Of a stretch of 64,000 bases of DNA, positions 58,422 to 64,000 are shown in pieces; positions within the stretch are counted from its first letter, which is position 1; every line of letters begins with the position of its first letter. Source of the stretch: Bradyrhizobium canariense (GTDB lineage: Bacteria > Pseudomonadota > Alphaproteobacteria > Rhizobiales > Xanthobacteraceae). Where the stretch lies: NCBI RefSeq assembly GCF_019402665.1, contig NZ_VSST01000063.1:124001-188000 (forward strand). The letters run 5' to 3'. The notes beneath the pieces are model-generated. The model did not search any database. It worked only from the letters and a program-made list of their open reading frames with translations, and had not been told where the DNA came from. A program made the position numbers and the translations under genes.

Positions 58422-60587
58422 ATGAACAGGACCGTCTTTGCCCTTCCGGCTCGAAGCGACTATGTGACCCGCGCGGGGCTTGCGACCACGCGCGTGGCGG
58501 AACAGTTTTCCGGCGGCGCCAACCGGCTCGACGATCTCGTCAACCTGCTCGACCGCCGCCGCGGCGTGGTGCTGTCCTCGGGTACGACCGTGCCCGGCCG
58601 CTACGAAAGCTTTGACCTCGGCTTCTCCGATCCGCCGCTCAAGCTCGAGACCACTGGCGTCAATTTCAAGCTGGAAGCGCTGAACGCGCGCGGGGAGGTC
58701 CTGATCGCCTTCCTCGCCGACGTCTTGCGCGAACCCTGCGTCGTGATCTCTGAGACGACGCCCACGCGCCTTGCCGGTCATATCATCCGCGGCGAAGCCC
58801 CGATCGACGAAGACCAGCGCACGCGGCGCGCCAGCGTGATGTCGCTGGTGCGCGATCTCGTCGCCGCTTTCTCCGCCAATGACGACGGGGTGCTGGGTCT
58901 GTTCGGCGCCTTTGCCTACGACCTCGTGTTCCAGATCGAGGACCTCGTGCAGAAGCGCGCACGCGAGGCCGACCAACGCGACATCGTGCTCTACGTCCCC
59001 GACCGGCTGCTCGCCTATGACCGCGCCACCGGCCGCGGCGTCGTGCTCACTTACGAATTCGCGTGGAAGGGCAAGTCCACCGCGGGCCTGCCCCACGAGA
59101 CCGCCGAGAGCCCCTACCTCAAGACACCGCGCCAGGGTTTTGCCGATCACGCGCCCGGCGAATATCAGGCTACGGTCGAGACCGCGCGCGCTGCCTTTGC
59201 GCGTGGCGATCTGTTCGAGGCGGTGCCGGGGCAACTCTTTGCCGAGCCCTGCGACCGCTCGCCGGCAGAAGTGTTCCAGCGGCTCTGCGTCATCAACCCG
59301 TCGCCTTACGGCGCGCTGATGAATCTCGGCGAGGGCGAATTTCTCGTCTCGGCCTCACCGGAAATGTTCGTGCGCTCGGACGGACGCCGGGTCGAGACCT
59401 GCCCGATCTCGGGGACGATCGCGCGCGGTACCGATGCGATCGGCGATGCCGAGCAGATCCGCCAGCTCCTGAACTCCGAGAAGGACGAGTTCGAGCTCAA
59501 CATGTGCACCGACGTCGACCGCAACGACAAGGCGCGCGTCTGCGTCCCCGGCACGATCAAGGTGCTGGCACGCCGGCAGATCGAGACCTATTCAAAACTC
59601 TTCCACACGGTCGACCATGTCGAAGGCATGCTGCGTCCCGGCTTCGATGCGCTCGATGCGTTCCTCACCCATGCCTGGGCCGTCACCGTCACCGGCGCGC
59701 CAAAGCTCTGGGCGATGCAGTTCGTCGAGGATCACGAGCGCTCGCCGCGCCGCTGGTATGCCGGCGCGATCGGGGCGGTGAATTTCGACGGCAGCATCAA
59801 CACCGGCCTCACCATCCGCACCATCCGGATGAAGGAAGGCCTCGCGGAAGTGCGTGTCGGTGCCACCTGTTTGTTCGACTCCGATCCCGCCGCCGAGGAC
59901 CGCGAATGCCAGGTCAAGGCCGCGGCCCTGTTCCAGGCGCTGCGCGGCGATCCGCCGAAGCCGCTGTCGGCCTTCGCGCCCGATGCCACCGGAAGCGGCA
60001 AGCGGGTACTGCTGATCGACCATGACGACAGCTTTGTGCATATGCTGGCCGATTACTTCCGCCAGGTCGGCGCCGACGTCACCGTGGTCCGCCATGTGCA
60101 TGCGCTCGACATGCTCAAGCAGAAGCGGTGGGATTTGCTCGTGCTGTCGCCCGGCCCCGGCAGGCCCGAGGATTTCGGGATCAAGAAGACCATCGACGCA
60201 GCGCTGGAGAACAAGCTGCCGGTGTTCGGGGTCTGCCTCGGCGTCCAGGCGATCGGCGAGTATTTCGGCGGCGAGCTCGGGCAGCTCACGCATCCCGCCC
60301 ACGGCCGGCCCTCGCGGGTGCAGGTGCGCGGCGGGCGGCTGATGCGCAATCTGCCGAACGAGATCGTGATCGGCCGCTATCACTCGCTTTATGTCGAGCG
60401 TGACAGCATGCCGGAGGTGCTATCCGTCACCGCCAGCACCGAGGACGGCGTCGCCATGGCGCTCGAGCACAAGACCCTGCCGGTCGCCGGCGTGCAATTC
60501 CATCCGGAATCGCTGATGTCGCTGAGCGGCGAGGTGGGCTTACGAATTGTCGAGAACGCGTTCCGCCTGGATGCGCGCGCTGATTGA
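58422..60587 (+). CDS. trpE(G): Anthranilate synthase, fused TrpE-TrpG
   Basis: A 721-residue fusion that makes anthranilate from chorismate and glutamine, the first step of tryptophan synthesis. Residues 1-515 are the TrpE part, with the C-terminal chorismate-binding motifs CPISGTIARGTD, MCTDVDRNDKARVC, GAPKLWAMQFVEDHE and GAIGAVNFDGSINTGLTIRT. Residues 530-718 are the class-I glutamine amidotransferase, with Cys605 in VFGVCLGVQAIGEY and the His/Glu pair in GVQFHPES. The fusion is typical of rhizobia. It is preceded by the trp leader, and apt follows 8 bp downstream. Confidence 0.96.
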   Translation: MNRTVFALPARSDYVTRAGLATTRVAEQFSGGANRLDDLVNLLDRRRGVVLSSGTTVPGRYESFDLGFSDPPLKLETTGVNFKLEALNARGEVLIAFLADVLREPCVVISETTPTRLAGHIIRGEAPIDEDQRTRRASVMSLVRDLVAAFSANDDGVLGLFGAFAYDLVFQIEDLVQKRAREADQRDIVLYVPDRLLAYDRATGRGVVLTYEFAWKGKSTAGLPHETAESPYLKTPRQGFADHAPGEYQATVETARAAFARGDLFEAVPGQLFAEPCDRSPAEVFQRLCVINPSPYGALMNLGEGEFLVSASPEMFVRSDGRRVETCPISGTIARGTDAIGDAEQIRQLLNSEKDEFELNMCTDVDRNDKARVCVPGTIKVLARRQIETYSKLFHTVDHVEGMLRPGFDALDAFLTHAWAVTVTGAPKLWAMQFVEDHERSPRRWYAGAIGAVNFDGSINTGLTIRTIRMKEGLAEVRVGATCLFDSDPAAEDRECQVKAAALFQALRGDPPKPLSAFAPDATGSGKRVLLIDHDDSFVHMLADYFRQVGADVTVVRHVHALDMLKQKRWDLLVLSPGPGRPEDFGIKKTIDAALENKLPVFGVCLGVQAIGEYFGGELGQLTHPAHGRPSRVQVRGGRLMRNLPNEIVIGRYHSLYVERDSMPEVLSVTASTEDGVAMALEHKTLPVAGVQFHPESLMSLSGEVGLRIVENAFRLDARAD

Positions 60588-60595
60588 GAGGCACC

Positions 60596-61135
60596 ATGAC
60601 TTTTGACCACGATCTGAAGGCGAGCGTCCGCACCATCCCGGACTACCCGAAACCCGGGATCTTGTTCCGCGACATCACCACGCTGCTCGCGGATGCGCGT
60701 GCGTTCCGCCGCGCGGTCGACGAACTCGTCAATCCCTGGGCTGGCAACAAGATCGACAAGGTCGCCGGCATGGAAGCGCGCGGCTTCATCATAGGCGGCG
60801 CCGTGGCGCACCAGGTTTCGGCCGGCTTCGTGCCGATCCGGAAAAAAGGCAAGCTGCCGCACACCACCGTGCGGATCGCTTACTCCCTCGAATACGGCAT
60901 CGACGAGATGGAGATGCATGTCGACGCCATCCAGCCCGGCGAACGCGTGATCCTGGTCGACGACCTCATCGCCACCGGCGGCACCGCGGAAGGCGCGGTG
61001 AAGCTGCTGCGTCAGATCGGCGCCAATGTGGTCGCCGCCTGCTTCATCATCGACCTGCCGGACCTCGGCGGCGCCGCCAAGCTGCGCGCGATGGACGTGC
61101 CGGTGCGCACGCTGATGACGTTCGAGGGGCACTGA
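60596..61135 (+). CDS. apt: Adenine phosphoribosyltransferase
   Basis: A 179-residue purine-salvage enzyme that makes AMP from adenine and PRPP. The start KASVRTIPDYPKPGILFRDI is the family N-terminus, and the PRPP motif is RVILVDDLIATGGTAEGAV. The hood segment is FVPIRKKGKLPHTTVRI. The ATG at 60596 lies 8 bp after trpE(G), with AGAGGCACC before it, so it could be co-transcribed and follow attenuation. Its neighbour on the other side is convergent. Confidence 0.95.
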   Translation: MTFDHDLKASVRTIPDYPKPGILFRDITTLLADARAFRRAVDELVNPWAGNKIDKVAGMEARGFIIGGAVAHQVSAGFVPIRKKGKLPHTTVRIAYSLEYGIDEMEMHVDAIQPGERVILVDDLIATGGTAEGAVKLLRQIGANVVAACFIIDLPDLGGAAKLRAMDVPVRTLMTFEGH

Positions 61136-61174
61136 GCCAGGACGCCGAGGAGTATCGCCCGGGTAAATTATCGC

Positions 61175-61843
61175 CTAGGACCGTTGCAGGATCAGGCTGA
61201 GCTCCAGCTCGCGGAAGGCGAGATAGTTCCGCCGGGTCCACTGGTGCAGCTCGGTCGAGGCATCCTTCTCCTGGCGCAGATAGCCGGTGAAGGAGAAGTT
61301 CAGCCGGCCGATATAGGTCTTGAGAAAGCCGGGCAGCGCAGGCAGGCGGAATACCCGTCCGGCAGCCATCGCCGCCGGCAGCTCGCCGCGTATGATGTGC
61401 TCGTTGTCCACCGTGATCAGGTTAATCCGCGGGATCTGTTCGCGCAGCATCTCGTGGGCGCGGGCCGAGACGCGGTCGGTGTCGGCGACGAACAGGATCA
61501 TCGGCGCGACGTGGCGGCGCGCCGCCTCTTTCAACAGGCCGATCTCCTCGGTCATCTTGAAGAACTCGTCAAAGGCGTGGAAGCCGAGGTCGATCACCTT
61601 GGCAACCCCGTCATCGACGATGACGCGATCCATCAGCTGCATCTTGCCGTAGGTGTCGATCACGTCGGCGGTCTCCGTGATCGTTGGCAGATAGTCGAGC
61701 AGCGACGGCTCCTTCAGGTTGACGTCGAAGGCCACGACGTTGCCGTTCTTGAGCAGCAAAAATTCGCTCAAAAGCCGCGCCAGCAGGGTCTTGCCGACCT
61801 GCGGGCGGGGCGAGCAAATGATGTAGAGGGGCGTCGCGGGCAT
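61175..61843 (-). CDS. ParA/MinD-like P-loop ATPase with degenerate deviant Walker A (pair member 2)
   Basis: A 222-residue P-loop protein. The loop SPRPQVGKT (residues 11-19) has Arg13 where ParA/MinD proteins have the signature Lys. VVAFDVNLKEPSLLDYL (about 37-53) and VIVDDGVAKVIDLG give switch-like regions. No DNA-binding or membrane motif is seen. It follows, 60 bp downstream, a second ParA-like gene with a canonical loop. No ParB, plasmid or capsule gene is nearby. Function unknown; a two-protein ATPase is likely. Confidence 0.75.
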   Translation of the reverse strand: MPATPLYIICSPRPQVGKTLLARLLSEFLLLKNGNVVAFDVNLKEPSLLDYLPTITETADVIDTYGKMQLMDRVIVDDGVAKVIDLGFHAFDEFFKMTEEIGLLKEAARRHVAPMILFVADTDRVSARAHEMLREQIPRINLITVDNEHIIRGELPAAMAAGRVFRLPALPGFLKTYIGRLNFSFTGYLRQEKDASTELHQWTRRNYLAFRELELSLILQRS

Positions 61844-61903
61844 CGATAGCTATATCAGTCGAACTCGGCGACCAATCCAGCCGTATCCGCCCGGCTTGCG
61901 CAA

Positions 61904-62656
61904 CTATTTTTCGCTGTTGCGGGTCGTGGGCTTGGAGCCGACAATATCGGTCAGCCGGATCCGGTCGAATTCGCTCCAGACGTTCGCCAGCCAATGCCGG
62001 ACATAGCCGCGCAGCACGAACGAATAGTTCGCGGCCTCGTCGTTGATACCCTTGTTGGCGACGAATTTCAGGAACGGAACGGAAGACACCTCGACCTGCT
62101 CATAGGCCATTTCGTTGAGCTTGGGGATGGTTAGCTCGGTCGCATCCTTGATGCGGTGGAAGTAGGAATTATAGGTCGCCTGGTCCCACTGGAAGAACTG
62201 GGTGTCGTTGATGAAGTTCTTCACCAGGAAGTATTTGGCGCCGGTCATGAAGCCCGCGGTCTCGGCGATTTCGTCCAGAGAGGCGATCGAGGGTCCGAGG
62301 ATGTGGAACACGGCAAAGGTGATCTGGCCGGCCTTGGCGGCATCGAGGAAACCGATGTCGCGCAAGGAGGCGAGCGCCGGCGAGAGCAGGCCTGCGCGGA
62401 CGTCGATCACGGTGACCGACGGGCTCGTGGCGTTGAGCGTATCGAAGATCTTCATCTGATCCGACGTCGTCGTCATGTCGACGATCTCGGTGATGTCGGG
62501 GTGGAAGCGCTTCAGGGTTCCGCGCGGTGACTCTGTGTCGAAGGCGCGCGTCGGCACGTTGTTGGCGGAAAAATAATCGAGCAGGGTGCGCGATACCGTG
62601 GTCTTGCCGACCCCGCCCTTGTCCGCGCCCACCACAACCACTGCCGGCTTTGCCAT
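61904..62656 (-). CDS. ParA/MinD-like ATPase (pair member 1)
   Basis: A 250-residue protein with the classical deviant Walker A KGGVGKTT (residues 13-20) in VVVVGADKGGVGKTTVSRTL. Further motifs are FDTESPRGTLKRFHPDITEI (switch I region) and VTVIDVRAGLLSPALASLRD (Walker B-like, Asp in VIDV). The C-terminal half is not ParA-like and may contact a partner. It is the first of two adjacent ParA-like genes on the minus strand. No cargo gene is recognisable in the next 1 kb. Confidence 0.82.
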   Translation of the reverse strand: MAKPAVVVVGADKGGVGKTTVSRTLLDYFSANNVPTRAFDTESPRGTLKRFHPDITEIVDMTTTSDQMKIFDTLNATSPSVTVIDVRAGLLSPALASLRDIGFLDAAKAGQITFAVFHILGPSIASLDEIAETAGFMTGAKYFLVKNFINDTQFFQWDQATYNSYFHRIKDATELTIPKLNEMAYEQVEVSSVPFLKFVANKGINDEAANYSFVLRGYVRHWLANVWSEFDRIRLTDIVGSKPTTRNSEK

Positions 62657-62861
62657 TGCTGTCCCCTAACGCGCGCCCCCGATCGCGAGGTCGCAATCGG
62701 ACGGGCCCCAAATCGATGTCGCAAAGATGTCCCAAGTCTGCTGTTGGGCGCGAACATGGCAGAAACAAGGGAGAATTCAATTCCGCAGGCCCCAGTTACG
62801 GCAATTCCCGAGGTTTTTCCCAATCGCGATCAATCCTTCCGCGCATGGCGTCAAATCGCGC

Positions 62862-64000
62862 TCAATGGCAGCCCCAAGGACCCATAGGATTTCCCAAGGG
62901 ATTGCTTACCCGATTGCCTATTGGGTTGCTGCTGGCGGTTCCGGGTGCGGGCACGGGCGGCGGACTGGCCGTGCCGCCTGCGTCGTTCCAGGGACCCTGG
63001 CGCAGCGGCGGTGGGGTGTTCTGGCGGTCGGCTTGCGTGTCTGGCTCCTCGCCCTCGTAGGCGGGAGGCGGCAGCGGGCCAGGATCACGGCCGCCGGCGA
63101 ACTTGACCAGCGCGTCCACCCGGGACTGCACCGAGGGGTGGGTCGCGAATAAATCGGCGAAGCCCTCGCGCGGATTGTCGACGCAGAGCTCCATCACCGC
63201 CGAGGTTGCGCCCGGCAGCTCGCCGCGGTTCTCGATCTTGCGCAGGGCCGAGATCATGGCGTCCGGGTTTTTCGTCAGCTCAACGGAGCCCGCGTCCGCG
63301 AGATATTCCCGCGAGCGCGATAGCGCGAGCTTCACCACCTGCGACAACAGCCAGGCCACCACGATCAGCACGACCGCGATGATGATCACGATCACCGCGC
63401 CGCCGCCCGAACTCTTGCTGTCGCTCGACGACGAGGACGATCGTGAGGACGAGGAGGAGCCCGACGACCACGAGCCGCCAGAGCCGGAGCTCCAGCTGAA
63501 ATTCGTGAACAGGCGGAAGAACAATTCGCCGAAGAACCCGACCGCGCCCGCGATGATGACGGCGACCACCATGAGCTGCACGTCGCCGTTCTTGATATGG
63601 GTCAGCTCGTGACCCAGCACCGCCTCGATCTCCTTGTCGTCCAACGCATTGAGGAGACCGGTGGTGACGGTGATCGAATATTGCCGCGGGTTGAGGCCGG
63701 TCGCGAACGCGTTCAGCGCCGGGCTCTCCATGATCTTCAGCTTCGGCATCGTGATGCCGCGCGAGATGCAGAGATTTTCGAGCAGATTATAGAGCCGCGG
63801 CTGTTCCTGCCGGGTGACGTCGTGGCCGCCGGTCACCGCATCGATCATCGACTGGTGGAAGAAATAGGCGATCACGATCCAGGCCGCTGCCACGACGGTC
63901 GCAACCGGAGCGGCCACTTTCAGGTCATAGAAGGCACGGCTCAGATAATAGACGACGGTCTCGTCGCCATTGATGACGACTTCAGCGATCAGCGCGCCGG
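62862..64000 (-). CDS. M48-family membrane metallopeptidase (5' end outside the window)
   Basis: The C-terminal 379 or so residues of an M48 peptidase; the frame continues without stop past the right edge, so the N-terminus is not seen. A membrane helix (VATVVAAAWIVIAYFFHQSM), the zinc motif HELTH in VLGHELTHIKNGDV, a second helix pair, and SREYLADAGSVELT (third ligand) are present. A long Ser-rich loop (about 35 residues, mostly Ser and Gly) lies between them. The C-terminus is a Pro-rich tail ending NPMGPWGCH. It differs from HtpX at 13440, so two M48 types are encoded in the window. Confidence 0.88.
   Translation of the reverse strand, partial: GALIAEVVINGDETVVYYLSRAFYDLKVAAPVATVVAAAWIVIAYFFHQSMIDAVTGGHDVTRQEQPRLYNLLENLCISRGITMPKLKIMESPALNAFATGLNPRQYSITVTTGLLNALDDKEIEAVLGHELTHIKNGDVQLMVVAVIIAGAVGFFGELFFRLFTNFSWSSGSGGSWSSGSSSSSRSSSSSSDSKSSGGGAVIVIIIAVVLIVVAWLLSQVVKLALSRSREYLADAGSVELTKNPDAMISALRKIENRGELPGATSAVMELCVDNPREGFADLFATHPSVQSRVDALVKFAGGRDPGPLPPPAYEGEEPDTQADRQNTPPPLRQGPWNDAGGTASPPPVPAPGTASSNPIGNRVSNPLGNPMGPWGCH

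Overview
The window looks like chromosomal DNA from a high-GC alphaproteobacterium close to Bradyrhizobium (Nitrobacteraceae). The main support is a fbcF-fbcH bc1 operon in which cytochrome b and cytochrome c1 form one polyprotein, a fused trpE(G) gene behind a Trp-Trp leader peptide, the rhizobial glpSTPQUV glycerol ABC operon, a long-form isocitrate lyase, and several families of palindromic intergenic repeats. No rRNA, tRNA, CRISPR array, phage or insertion sequence was seen.

Layout. 0.1-9.7 kb: glycerol uptake and catabolism (glpR, then glpD-glpS-glpT-glpP-glpQ-glpU-glpV), with a VapBC-type toxin-antitoxin pair lying between glpR and glpD in the opposite orientation. 9.8-17 kb: an OYE reductase, a DUF1993 protein, a MltB-like lytic transglycosylase, HtpX, a TPR protein, a Lys/Ala-tailed basic protein and a secreted HExxH protein. 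17.1-20.7 kb: a short-chain acyl-CoA-type regulator divergent from isocitrate lyase aceA and its small DUF4170 partner. 20.8-26.5 kb: a membrane-tail protein, a metallophosphoesterase, a Nudix protein, and a run of GT2 glycosyltransferase, acetyltransferase, methyltransferase and polytopic GT39-like protein. 26.5-29.5 kb: a TonB-dependent receptor and a DUF2946 protein behind a Zur-like palindrome, probably zinc uptake. 29.6-37.7 kb: an epoxide-hydrolase-like enzyme and a four-gene MoxR-DUF58-DUF4159-VWA operon. 38-41.6 kb: DUF1285, CoA pyrophosphatase, DUF6111, CCA-adding enzyme and a TauE-type exporter, tightly coupled.

41.6-50.7 kb is the most accessory-like part. It has a 1172-residue fusion protein: a receiver-like domain whose phospho-acceptor Asp is replaced by Ala, a LuxR helix-turn-helix, a hydrophobic stretch, a serralysin-C-terminal-like segment, and about 3.6 tandem His/Ser/Ala-rich repeats of 87-88 residues. 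It also has a TauD-family oxygenase, and a DHA2 efflux pump with a divergent ArsR-like regulator, bracketed by two copies of the same short palindrome.

51-64 kb: HAD phosphatase-hemF, queE-queD, trmL, the fbcFH operon, a dienelactone hydrolase, attenuator-controlled trpE(G), apt, two adjacent ParA/MinD-like ATPases of unknown role, and an M48 peptidase that runs off the right edge.

The best candidates for something undescribed are the pseudo-receiver/LuxR/His-repeat fusion (42070-45588) and the ParA-like pair (61175-62656). Two subtler points are that the degenerate motifs of GlpS and GlpT should fall in the same ATP site, and that a helically phased CTTTC array lies upstream of glpD.
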